Source of the DNA: Chloroflexota bacterium
GTDB lineage: Bacteria; Chloroflexota; Anaerolineae; DUEN01
Direction: 5' to 3'
NCBI GenBank assembly: GCA_013152435.1
Contig: JAADGJ010000115.1
Span: forward strand, 1 to 39,329
Length of the DNA: 39,329 nucleotides
The notes under the pieces were generated by a model. The model ran no database searches and was not told where the DNA came from. It saw only the letters and a list, made by a program, of their open reading frames with translations. Made by a program: the position numbers and the translations under genes. This document shows positions 25,467 through 32,919 of this stretch, piece by piece (position 1 is the stretch's first letter; each line of letters opens with the position of its first letter).

Positions 25467-26447
25467 ATGCTCCAATGTTTCCTTTTCGGCGAGACCCAGT
25501 TTCTGGTCGACGGTGAAGCGTTGGACCCCCATCCCCCGCAAAAGACCCAGCTCCTCTTCTGCTATCTCCTGCTGCATCGAGACCGCCGCCACCCGCGCGA
25601 CGTGTTGATCACCACGCTGTGGCCGGATCGGGATGAGCAAAGCGCCCGACGTTGCCTCAGCACGACGCTGTGGCGGCTGCGCCGCGCGCTGCACGAGGAC
25701 CGGCAGGACATCACCGCCCTGCTGATCAGCGGCGATACCATCGGCTTCAACCGCCAATATCCCCACTGGCTGGACGTCGCGATCTTCGAGCAAACCTGCC
25801 TCGCCGTGCAGCAGATCCCTGGGCGAGATCTGTCCCCCGTGCAGGCCAAAGGGCTCCAATCCGCCGTGGATCTCTATCGAGGAGACCTTATGGAGGGACA
25901 CTACGACGATTGGTGCCTGGTGGAGCGGGAACGCCTGGCCGGCCTCCACCTGCAAGCCCTCGGCAAGCTGATGAGCTACCACCGGCACCGCGGGGAGGTC
26001 GCCCAGGCCATCACCTATGGGCAACGCATCCTGGCGATCGACCCCCTGTACGAACACGTTCATCGGGAACTGATGCGCCTCCACTACGAGGCGGGCAACC
26101 GCGCGGCCGCGCTACGCCAGTACGATCAATGCAGGGCGCTGTTGGCGACGGAACTGGGCATCCAGCCCATGCCGGAGACCACCAAGCTCTACCAAGACAT
26201 CCGCAACGGGATGAGCACCGCGACCCAGCTCACGCGGCCGCAGACGAGGGAGTATCCGCTCGCCCTGCGATCCGAGGCGGCGACGGATCCAACCCTCTAC
26301 CACGCCCTGGTTCATCTCCGCGAATGCCAGGCGCAACTGAACCACGCTACCCGCCAGCTCGAACGCGCGGTGGACACGATGGAACGGCTGATCCGCCAGC
26401 GCGCCCTCCCCCCGGAACAGCCTCCGCACCCACGTCGTCTGCCATAG
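25467..26447 (+). CDS. SARP-family (BTAD) transcriptional activator
   Basis: A 326-residue regulator behind AGGAGGG. Residues of about 1-95 form an OmpR-like winged helix (LFGETQFLVDG, HRDRRHPRDVLITTLWPDRD, SARRCLSTTLWRLRRAL). Residues of about 100-250 form the bacterial transcriptional activation domain of TPR-like helices (DLYRGDLMEGHYDDWCLVER, YGQRILAIDPLYEHVHRELM, AALRQYDQCRALLATELGIQ), the classic SARP pattern. A C-terminal helix of about 60 residues follows. There is no ATPase or sensor domain, so it is a small SARP. It stands immediately before the tail-particle operon, whose promoter has SARP-type direct repeats, and is its most likely activator. Confidence 0.9.
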   Translation: MLQCFLFGETQFLVDGEALDPHPPQKTQLLFCYLLLHRDRRHPRDVLITTLWPDRDEQSARRCLSTTLWRLRRALHEDRQDITALLISGDTIGFNRQYPHWLDVAIFEQTCLAVQQIPGRDLSPVQAKGLQSAVDLYRGDLMEGHYDDWCLVERERLAGLHLQALGKLMSYHRHRGEVAQAITYGQRILAIDPLYEHVHRELMRLHYEAGNRAAALRQYDQCRALLATELGIQPMPETTKLYQDIRNGMSTATQLTRPQTREYPLALRSEAATDPTLYHALVHLRECQAQLNHATRQLERAVDTMERLIRQRALPPEQPPHPRRLP

Positions 26448-26473
26448 CGCCTCTCCCTCTCCGTAGCGAGCCT

Positions 26474-26527
26474 GTCACACGGCCGTGACACCTGTGTGAG
26501 ACCGGCTAGACGCCCTCCTGCTATAGT
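26474..26527 (+). promoter_or_regulatory. Putative SARP-activated promoter of the contractile-tail operon
   Basis: Three related heptamers recur at exactly 11-bp spacing: GTCACAC (26474-26480), GTGACAC (26485-26491) and GTGAGAC (26496-26502). A -10 TATAGT lies at 26522-26527 and no good -35 exists. The last heptamer ends 19 bp before the -10, which is the canonical 8 bp plus one 11-bp turn. SARP activators bind such 11-bp-phased heptamer repeats in place of a -35. The site starts 27 bp after the SARP stop codon. Confidence 0.65.
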
Positions 26528-26548
26528 GAGGGACGTCGGGCTCACCCT

Positions 26549-26827
26549 GTGAGGAGGGGAATCATACCGAAACAAACGTTTGACTCGCGAGGCGGGCCCC
26601 TCCTCGAAGAGGGGCAGGTGCACTCTTTCGTCGTTCGGTTATGGCGAGAGCGCAGAGAAAGCCCTGACCTCTGCCCGGAATGGCGTGGTCGCGTCGTCCA
26701 TGTACAGAGCGGTCGCTCTATTCACTTTTGCGATCTGGCTGATCTGATCGCGTTCCTACAACAGCAATCGGGATGGTCGCCCACGCCGGGCTCCCGCCAG
26801 ACCGCCGATGATCCCCCTCCCCCGTGA
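26549..26827 (+). CDS. Small conserved-looking protein of unknown function at the head of the tail operon
   Basis: At most 92 residues. The body HSFVVRLWRERRESPDLCPE then WRGRVVHVQSGRSIHFCDLA and DLIAFLQQQSGW looks like a compact alpha/beta domain; the last 18 residues are polar. The start is uncertain. GTG 26549 has no Shine-Dalgarno. A strong GAGGAGGGG (26551-26559) is followed only by ATC (26561) and ATA (26564), so a rare AUA start is possible. GTG 26615, preceded by GAGGGG, would begin exactly at the conserved-looking part (about 70 residues). A hairpin GCCCCTC-CTCGAA-GAGGGGC covers that last site. Function unknown; position suggests regulation of or accessory role in the particle. Confidence 0.6.
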   Translation: MRRGIIPKQTFDSRGGPLLEEGQVHSFVVRLWRERRESPDLCPEWRGRVVHVQSGRSIHFCDLADLIAFLQQQSGWSPTPGSRQTADDPPPP

Positions 26828-26836
26828 GAGGTGCGG

Positions 26837-27856
26837 ATGTCGCAACAGGCTGGCCACATCGTAGCGCAAACGATCGGGCATGTGCTTGCCATCCTACAGG
26901 AGGACCTGCCCGCCGACCTGCGCGCCCAGCTCCGAATGGCTCCCCACGTCCCGGGGATGATCAGCCATCTCCCCTACATCAGCATCTCCGCCGAATCGAA
27001 AGCCGGACGGACGACCGGCCTTGGCCGCACGATCGGGCTGAAGCGAGATCGCGTGGATGATTCCCTCATCGACCTGGGGTACGTCACGGGGGACGCCGGA
27101 ACGTGCCGATTCACCCTCTCCCTATGGGCACTCACCCGCCCTCAACTGGATCACCTGCGAGGCGCCGTGGAGACGCTTCCGTGGGTCCGTCGCGAGCGCA
27201 CCTGGGAGGAGCCGGAAGGCACGCTGAACCGAACGAATTTTCTGCGATGCCGGCTGGACAGCGTCTCCCCCGGCATCGCCACCCCCCTCCCGCCGCTCCC
27301 CCCTCACATCACCATCCGGGCGCTCCGCCTGAACCTGCGCACAGGCCCTTCCACCAGCTTCGATCGCGTGGGGCGGGCCAACCGCGGCGATCAATTCGAG
27401 CTGCTGGGGCGCAACGAGGATGGAACCTGGGTACAGGGGTGCTGCTTTGAGGGTCAGATCGTGTGGATGGCGACCCGGTTCGTGGAGACCTCCATACCGC
27501 TGTCCCTGATCCCGCAGGCTGAGGACATCCCCACCCGCTCGACCACGCGCCGTCGCCGGAGCCCCTCTCTGGATGAGGAGGGAGAGCTTCCGGACGAGGA
27601 GGCGACGCGAAACGCCGGGATCGACGCCGGCACGGCGATCCTGGCCACATCCCCGCCCGTCACCACGGTGTGGCGCCAGGACCTGCATTTCGTAGCCCAC
27701 CTGGAGGCCACCCAGGAGCCATTGGTAGCGGCCGGGGAGCCCATCGAGGAGATCCGCATCCTCCGCCATTTGCAGGAAGGGGATCGCGTTCTGGATACGG
27801 AGCGAACTCGGCGCTTTGCCGACCACGAGGAGATCGTGGACGAGTTTCCGGACTAG
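26837..27856 (+). CDS. Tail-terminator/cap-like protein fused to an SH3b domain
   Basis: From ATG 26837 (GAGAGG upstream; an in-frame GTG lies at 26831) the protein has 339 residues. Residues 1 to about 145 begin with a helix (HIVAQTIGHVLAILQEDLPA) and continue with strands (LPYISISAESKAGR, TCRFTLSLWALTRPQLDHLR), reminiscent of phage tail-terminator or completion proteins, which cap the tube and sheath. Residues of about 157-215 are a bacterial SH3 domain (ITIRALRLNLRTGPSTSFDR, then GTWVQGCCFEGQIVWMATRF). A disordered Arg/Ser/Glu stretch and an acidic tail follow. SH3b domains often bind peptidoglycan, which could anchor the particle. The terminator role is inference from fold pattern and position before the sheath gene. 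Confidence 0.55.
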   Translation: MSQQAGHIVAQTIGHVLAILQEDLPADLRAQLRMAPHVPGMISHLPYISISAESKAGRTTGLGRTIGLKRDRVDDSLIDLGYVTGDAGTCRFTLSLWALTRPQLDHLRGAVETLPWVRRERTWEEPEGTLNRTNFLRCRLDSVSPGIATPLPPLPPHITIRALRLNLRTGPSTSFDRVGRANRGDQFELLGRNEDGTWVQGCCFEGQIVWMATRFVETSIPLSLIPQAEDIPTRSTTRRRRSPSLDEEGELPDEEATRNAGIDAGTAILATSPPVTTVWRQDLHFVAHLEATQEPLVAAGEPIEEIRILRHLQEGDRVLDTERTRRFADHEEIVDEFPD

Positions 27857-27976
27857 GCACGGCATCGCCGCCTTCGATCCCAGCACCCCGTGGCGCGCCG
27901 AGATCGAAGCGGAACGGTATGGCCCCCATGGAATCCATCGCCATGGGGTGCTCATGAGGGTACAGGAGGAACGATT

Positions 27977-29665
27977 ATGGCAGAAGTCATCACCGAAATG
28001 GTGCTGCCAGGGACGTACATCGAGGTGCGCGCCGAGGGGCTGATCAGCGTCGGAGGCATCGTCACCGGCCGCATCGGCATCGTCGGCACGGCCGCACGAG
28101 GGCCGATCATGACGCCGACCAGCCTGGGCTCCTACAGCCAGGCCAAAGAGATCTTCGGCGACTATGACGCCTGGCAGGACGGCGACAGCGACGAGCTCAC
28201 CCTGGTGCGGGCGCTGGAGCAGATCTTCAACAACGGCGCCACGGATGTACTGGCCGTGCGCGTGAAGGGGAGCGACCCGACGGGCGCAAGCGTAAGCCTG
28301 CCCGACGTGGACGACGACAACCAGATCACCATTACCGTCACCGACCTGGGCTCGTGGGCCAACGGGACCACCGCCGAGGTGCGAACCGTGATCCTGCGGG
28401 AGCGCCGAACGTTCACCGTCTCGGGCAGCGATCCCTTCAACGCCGCGCGCACCACGCTCCAGCTTCCTCACACGAATCTCCGACGGCGCGGCGGGGCCTC
28501 CGGCTCCCTCACGGCCGCTGACATCAGCGTACGCAACCGGACGACCGGCACAACCTACAACCTGGACCCCTCCCCCGGCGCGGGCGAGTTCTCGGTCGAG
28601 GCCTCCACGGGGGTGATCACCTTCGGCGAGGCGCAGACCGCCGACGATATCCTGGAGGTCACGTACTATCGGGAGGCGACCGAGGTCGTCTTCACGCTGC
28701 CCAACGGGCTGCAGGAGATCTACACCGATATGGCCAACGCCGGAGCGCTGAACACGGCACTGGCTTCTTCCAACTTCTTCACCAGCACGGTGGTGAGCAG
28801 CCCCAGCGACAAGGCGCTGAAGACGGGCACGTACACCTTCGGCGGGGGAAGCGACGGTGCCGACGCCAGCACGGTGGACTATCAGGAGGGGATCGCCCTC
28901 TTCGAATCGGAGGATATCAACTTCGTGTTGGCCGCCGGGCAGGGCACGGAGATCGCCTCCGTCCTCACCGGTCACTGCGAGACGATGGAGAACAACGGTC
29001 GGGAGCGCATCGCCATCATGGGCAGCAACCTGGGTGAGGAGGTCTCCGATATCCTCGGACACCTCAGCTCGCTGTCGGACGATCGGCTGATCTTCGTGGC
29101 GCCCGGGATCAAGGCGGTGGACGCGGCCGCCAGCGCCGCGCAGCGGACCCGGGTCGAGGTCACCCTGCCGGGCGCGTACGCCGCCGCGGCCGTGGCCGGA
29201 TTACTGGCCTCGCTGCCCGTGCATCACAGCCCCACCAACAAGACGCTCTCCATCGTCGGCCTGGAGCAGGAGTTCCTCCGCCCGGAGCTGAAGCAGTTGG
29301 TGCAGGGACGGGTGTTGGCGCTGGAGAAGAAGAACGGCTACCGGGTCGTGCGCGGGATCACCACCGACACGGGCGCCTTCCAGCAGATCACCACCCGGCG
29401 TATCGTGGATTACGCCAAGATGGGCATCCGCATGGGCAGCCTGCCCTACATCGGCCGGCTGAACAACGAGCGAGTACGCAAGGCGCTGCGGGGGACGCTG
29501 GACGGCTTCCTGACCACCATGGTGCTGGACGAGGCGCTCACCGGATACGAGTTATCGGTGACGGCCACCCGGGCGGATGAGATCGCCGGACGCTGTCTGG
29601 TGACGGTCTTCCTGCGCCCGACCTTCAGCATCGACTACATCAAGGTCACCATGTATCTGGAGTGA
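27977..29665 (+). CDS. Contractile tail sheath protein
   Basis: A 562-residue phage tail sheath family protein (T4 gp18/phage P2 FI type, also in R-type pyocins and contractile injection systems). The start ATG 27977 follows AGGAGGA. The N-terminus PGTYIEVRAEGLISVGGIVT, then GRIGIVGTAARGPI, is the family opening. The middle (about residues 95-270) is an inserted variable domain. The C-terminal half has the conserved LTGHCETMENNGRERIAIMG, DRLIFVAPGI, then YAAAAVAGLLASLPVHHSPT and NGYRVVRGITTDTGAFQQIT with RRIVDYAKMGIR. Sheath subunits polymerise around the tube and contract to drive it through a target envelope. This is the firmest marker of the system. Confidence 0.95.
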   Translation: MAEVITEMVLPGTYIEVRAEGLISVGGIVTGRIGIVGTAARGPIMTPTSLGSYSQAKEIFGDYDAWQDGDSDELTLVRALEQIFNNGATDVLAVRVKGSDPTGASVSLPDVDDDNQITITVTDLGSWANGTTAEVRTVILRERRTFTVSGSDPFNAARTTLQLPHTNLRRRGGASGSLTAADISVRNRTTGTTYNLDPSPGAGEFSVEASTGVITFGEAQTADDILEVTYYREATEVVFTLPNGLQEIYTDMANAGALNTALASSNFFTSTVVSSPSDKALKTGTYTFGGGSDGADASTVDYQEGIALFESEDINFVLAAGQGTEIASVLTGHCETMENNGRERIAIMGSNLGEEVSDILGHLSSLSDDRLIFVAPGIKAVDAAASAAQRTRVEVTLPGAYAAAAVAGLLASLPVHHSPTNKTLSIVGLEQEFLRPELKQLVQGRVLALEKKNGYRVVRGITTDTGAFQQITTRRIVDYAKMGIRMGSLPYIGRLNNERVRKALRGTLDGFLTTMVLDEALTGYELSVTATRADEIAGRCLVTVFLRPTFSIDYIKVTMYLE

Positions 29666-29698
29666 AGGATCCTCAAACCCTTCGCGATGGGAGAGTTT

Positions 29699-29778
29699 GT
29701 AGGGGCGCCCCTCGTGGTGTCCAAATCAGAGATAATGCAGGCACCCCAATCCGGGGCAACCACAAGGATTGCCCCTAC
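29699..29778. repeat. Small palindromic element between sheath and tube genes
   Basis: An 80-bp element with 8-bp inverted ends GTAGGGGC (29699-29706) and GCCCCTAC (29771-29778). Inside are the palindrome GGGGCGCCCC (29702-29711) and a hairpin GGGGCAA-N9-TTGCCCC (29753-29775). It occupies most of the 145-bp gap, does not interrupt a gene, and leaves the tube Shine-Dalgarno intact. Confidence 0.65.
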
Positions 29779-29810
29779 GAGCCCTGGGGAAGATGGACAG
29801 GAGAGAAGCG

Positions 29811-30311
29811 ATGCCAAACACCAACGTGTTTACAGGGGCGGATGGCTCGATCACGCTGGCGGGCCCGCAGACCGACGAGGGCAGCAAGGCGCAAGAGGTC
29901 GTCGACGCCTATCAGCTCACCCCCATCGGGCGGGCTACCGATGTGCGGGTCGAGGTCACGTCGGATATCAAGCCGTTCCATGAGCTGGGGCAGCGATATC
30001 CGACCGAGCTACGCCCGGGGAACGTCAACGTGCGCGGGACCATCGGCCGCGCGTACATCAACGGCGCGCTGCTGAAGCTGCTGTTGGGCGACGCGGCCAC
30101 CAGCCGCCCGGCCGGGAGCTGGGTCCAGCCCGCGTTCAACATCACCCTGATCCTGGAGAACCCGGCCTTTCCGGGAACCCGAAACACCATCACCATCCAT
30201 GAGGCCAAGTTCGCCAGTTGGGGCTACGGCATCCCGGAGGACGACTTCGTGATGGAGTCGGTGGAATTCCAGGCGCTGTACATCAGCGTTCAGGACGAGG
30301 AGGGAAGCTGA
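29811..30311 (+). CDS. Contractile tail tube protein
   Basis: A 166-residue protein from ATG 29811 with AGGAGAG upstream. The pattern of an N-terminal extended arm (FTGADGSITLAGP), strands with DVRVEVTSDIKPFHELGQRY and ENVNVRG-like repeats (NVNVRGTIGRAYINGALLKL), and a C-terminal beta segment (TITIHEAKFASWGYGIPEDD then FVMESVEFQALYI) matches phage/injectisome inner-tube proteins that stack as hexameric rings. The position directly after the sheath gene is the standard order. Length is typical. Confidence 0.85.
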   Translation: MPNTNVFTGADGSITLAGPQTDEGSKAQEVVDAYQLTPIGRATDVRVEVTSDIKPFHELGQRYPTELRPGNVNVRGTIGRAYINGALLKLLLGDAATSRPAGSWVQPAFNITLILENPAFPGTRNTITIHEAKFASWGYGIPEDDFVMESVEFQALYISVQDEEGS

Positions 30312-30330
30312 TGGGGGATGATCGACGATT

Positions 30331-30389
30331 GACGGAAGACGAAGATCTAACGTTCGTCTTCCGTCCTCCGTCTTTCGTCCTTCGTCTAA
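30331..30389. repeat. Heptamer tandem repeat with hairpin between tube and chaperone-like genes
   Basis: Five consecutive heptamers of the form CGTCNNN run from 30355 to 30389 (CGTCTTC, CGTCCTC, CGTCTTT, CGTCCTT, CGTCTAA). The first part also pairs perfectly, over 13 bp, with GACGGAAGACGAA at 30331-30343, forming a stem 30331-30365. The element fills the 91-bp gap after the tube stop. Confidence 0.7.
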
Positions 30390-30402
30390 ACGGAGCAGTG
30401 CC

Positions 30403-30891
30403 ATGGTTCTGACGGCCGAAGAGCTGCTGGCAGGGAGTGAGGTACATCACGAGGTGACCATCCCGGCCGAGCTGTTGCACCCGAACGGGGAGGCGACGTC
30501 CGTCGATGAAGAGGCCACCGTGATCCTGCGCCCTCTCACCGTTCGCGATCTGCAGCTGATCGTCAAGGCGGCGCGAGAGGACGATCTGCTCACCTCGGCG
30601 CTGATGGTGCAGCGCGCCCTGGTGGAACCCGAGCTCAACCAGGCTCAGGTGACGGCCATGCCCGCCGGCCTGCTGCGCTACCTGGCCGATCAGGTGAACC
30701 GCATCAGCGGCATCGGCGTGACGGCCGACACGATGGATCACCTGGTGCAGGCGCCGCTAGCCCGGGCCTGCTTCATCCTGGCTCGCGAGTTCGGCTGGAC
30801 CCCCCAGCAAGTGAGCGAGATGACCCTGGGGCAGATCCTGCTCTATCTGGAGATGCTGAGCGACGGCCGCGCGGCCGAGGAGGCCCGGTGA
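30403..30891 (+). CDS. Tail assembly chaperone-like protein
   Basis: A 162-residue, mainly helical acidic protein from ATG 30403 (GGAG nine bases upstream). The N-terminal 40 residues are a short beta region (HEVTIPAELLHPNGE, ATVILRPLTVRDLQLIVKAA), followed by helices. The layout is that of phage tail assembly chaperones, which lie between tube and tape-measure genes and keep the tape measure soluble. No sequence signature is decisive. Its stop overlaps the GTG start of the next gene, which is in the -1 frame, as with phage G/GT genes, but I see no slippery heptamer. Confidence 0.55.
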   Translation: MVLTAEELLAGSEVHHEVTIPAELLHPNGEATSVDEEATVILRPLTVRDLQLIVKAAREDDLLTSALMVQRALVEPELNQAQVTAMPAGLLRYLADQVNRISGIGVTADTMDHLVQAPLARACFILAREFGWTPQQVSEMTLGQILLYLEMLSDGRAAEEAR

Positions 30892-32189
30892 GCCCGTCCT
30901 CCTCTCGCCGCCCGCCCGATTGGCCAATCACGCCCCTGGAAGCCCTGTCGGCCCCGGCGCGTCGCCTGCGAGCCGTCGCCGACGACGCGACTCGTCGCCA
31001 GGTGGACGCGCTGCGCGCCGAACTGGCCAACCTGGTCGATCTGGACGCGCCCTGGCTGCGAACGGAGACCGACCCGCTCGGGCGGTTCTCCGTAGACGAG
31101 GGGCCGGGCTTCGCCGAGGCGCCACCGCCGGAGCCCGGCCATCTGGGACGCCCACAAGCGACATGGCCCGCGCGCGGGCACCCGGCCGGGAGACGGGAGA
31201 CGCGAACGGGGGTGCGCCCCACCGCATCAGGAGCCACGCCCGCCGGTCGCACCACCGATCTCCTCCGGTCACCGCAGCGTTCCGGGGGGGCGGCCAGGTC
31301 ATCGGCACCCCCCAGCCCGACATCGACAGCGCCGGCCGGCACTCCTAATGAGCGACCTGAGGCACCTGACGCGCGATCCGCCCGGATGAGAAGACGTCCA
31401 CCAGCGGGGCAAGCCACGGCCACGATCGGGCCATCGCGGGAGCAGACGCCTTCCCCCGCGACATCAGCCATCGCACCCAACGAGCAAGCCAGATCGCCTG
31501 AGGAATCTCCCGAGCTGGCCGCGTGGGCGAGGAGACGATCACGACCAGCCCTGTTCGCGGCGGCACGCACGCCCATCGGAGGCCCAGGGCTCCCCCGACG
31601 CCGGCTGGCCCAGCGAGCCATGGGGGACGCGCAGGCGGCCGAGCGCACGTCGAGTCCTCAACCCCAACGGGGCGAGGGCGAAGCGGCGAGCCCGGCCGGA
31701 GAGGAGACGACGGGACGACCGTCCCGAAAGGACGCAGCCTTCCAGCAGCACGCGGCGCCCCCTATGCCCTCGGCCAACCTCCACCTGCTGGCGCAGTTGA
31801 CCGAGCGCTGGTTCGCCGCCCGCCAAACGAACACGGCTCCCGGGCGCCCGAGCGGCCTACCGGCCCCGGAGCTATCCCCTCCGGGCCCGGGCATGGCAAG
31901 GAGCCCCCACGCGCATACACGGCCATCGCCACGGGGGATCATATCCTCTCTGGAGGAAGCGCTGCAGCCGTCCGAGCCCGGCGATCCCACCACCTGGCAG
32001 TGGATCTCGCCCATCGCCGGCGCTGCCGCTCCGGGGGCCAACGGCGCCGTACCGGTCGCCAGCAATACCATCCACCTGACCGTACAACCTCCCCCATCGC
32101 TGGAGACGCTGGATCCCGACGAACTGGCGGACCTGTTAGGCCAGATCTTACGACGGGAAGCGCGGCGGTATGGGATTCCGATGGTGTGA
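30888..32189 (+). CDS. Intrinsically disordered protein with a structured C-terminal tail, tail-operon member
   Basis: A 433-residue protein from GTG 30888, translationally coupled to the upstream gene (GTGA overlap). Residues of about 15-75 form a helical segment (LSAPARRLRAVADDATRRQV, DALRAELANLVDL). Residues of about 85-390 are low-complexity Pro/Ala/Arg/Ser/Gly. The last 40 residues, with LETLDPDELADLLGQILRRE then ARRYGIPMV, form a clear amphipathic helix. Such a short C-terminal docking helix on a long flexible arm suggests an adaptor that tethers a partner to the particle, or a scaffold. I do not recognise a named family. GC-rich shadow frames run through it, but only this frame gives a plausible C-terminus. 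Confidence 0.6.
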   Translation: MSPSSSRRPPDWPITPLEALSAPARRLRAVADDATRRQVDALRAELANLVDLDAPWLRTETDPLGRFSVDEGPGFAEAPPPEPGHLGRPQATWPARGHPAGRRETRTGVRPTASGATPAGRTTDLLRSPQRSGGAARSSAPPSPTSTAPAGTPNERPEAPDARSARMRRRPPAGQATATIGPSREQTPSPATSAIAPNEQARSPEESPELAAWARRRSRPALFAAARTPIGGPGLPRRRLAQRAMGDAQAAERTSSPQPQRGEGEAASPAGEETTGRPSRKDAAFQQHAAPPMPSANLHLLAQLTERWFAARQTNTAPGRPSGLPAPELSPPGPGMARSPHAHTRPSPRGIISSLEEALQPSEPGDPTTWQWISPIAGAAAPGANGAVPVASNTIHLTVQPPPSLETLDPDELADLLGQILRREARRYGIPMV

Positions 32190-32196
32190 TGCTGGT

Positions 32197-32260
32197 GCGT
32201 ATTACGTGTTGCGCATTGCGTATTGCGTGTTACGTAACTACGCAATACGCAACACGCAAT
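32197..32260. repeat. Heptamer inverted-repeat element before the DNA_circ_N-like gene
   Basis: Heptamers GCGTATT, ACGTGTT, GCGCATT, GCGTATT, GCGTGTT run from 32197, then turn into the inverted set TACGCAA, TACGCAA, CACGCAA up to 32260. The two sides form an imperfect stem of about 22 bp around ACGTAAC. It lies in the 123-bp gap between two operon genes and may weaken read-through. Confidence 0.7.
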
Positions 32261-32312
32261 ATTGTAAACACGCAGAGCCTACTCGTACACAGAAACGAGC
32301 GTATGAATCCCT

Positions 32313-32909
32313 ATGAACATTAAACCCATCCTCGACAGCTGGGAGATCCCTCGTATCGAATCCATCCGCATCCGGGAGCGCCGGGTGTGGGCGGAGCATC
32401 CTATCCCGGGACGGCAGGGCAGCGTGTTCCAGGACCTGGGCACGCGGCCGGCTGCCATCGTCATCACTGGCAGCCTGGCTGGCGATGAGATGCGCGATGA
32501 GTTCCTGGAGACGGTGCGGGAGAAGTTCCAGGCCGGGGAGCCGGTGACCTTCGCGGCCGACATCACCACGGCCACCCAGATCCAGTACGTGGTGATCGAG
32601 GATTTGCAGTTCGCGGAGGTGGCCGGATCACCGGACAGCTTCCGCTATACCATCGTCCTGCGGGAGAGCCCGCCGCCGCCACCACCAGGCGGCGCGCCCG
32701 ACCTGGATGCCGACCTGCTGGATCAGGCACAAGGCTTGATCGGCGATATCGGCGATCTCACCAACATCCTGGACGCGCTCGGCAGCATCCCCGACTTCGG
32801 CAATCCGGTCCCGCCGCTTCAATCATCTCTGGATCAGTTTGAGAACGTGGCCAGCGGGCTGTCCGAGGCGACGACCACGCTGCGTAATCTCTTCGGCATC
32901 TCAGAATAG
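32313..32909 (+). CDS. DNA-circularisation-N-like tail/baseplate protein
   Basis: A 198-residue protein. Residues of about 5-120 show the pattern of the DNA_circ_N domain found in Mu-like phage tails (PRIESIRIRERRVWAEHPIP, GRQGSVFQDLGTRPAAIVIT, GSLAGDEMRDEFLETVREKF, RYTIVLRES). Despite the family name, this domain is a tail structural module linked to the tube/baseplate hub. A Pro-rich hinge (SPPPPPPGG) leads to a C-terminal helical segment of about 65 residues that resembles the helices of the following tape-measure-like protein. No strong Shine-Dalgarno precedes ATG 32313. The next gene starts 10 bp after its stop. Confidence 0.65.
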   Translation: MNIKPILDSWEIPRIESIRIRERRVWAEHPIPGRQGSVFQDLGTRPAAIVITGSLAGDEMRDEFLETVREKFQAGEPVTFAADITTATQIQYVVIEDLQFAEVAGSPDSFRYTIVLRESPPPPPPGGAPDLDADLLDQAQGLIGDIGDLTNILDALGSIPDFGNPVPPLQSSLDQFENVASGLSEATTTLRNLFGISE

Positions 32910-32919
32910 GCGAGGGAAC

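Noticed and set aside
27122-29062. A 646-codon frame on the minus strand opposite the SH3 and sheath genes
   Set aside because: It is antisense to the well-supported sheath gene, with no recognisable domain and composition typical of reverse-frame translation.
30840-30900. Programmed -1 frameshift between chaperone-like and disordered genes
   Set aside because: The reading frames would fit, but I found no slippery heptamer in the overlap, and the GTGA overlap explains coupling.
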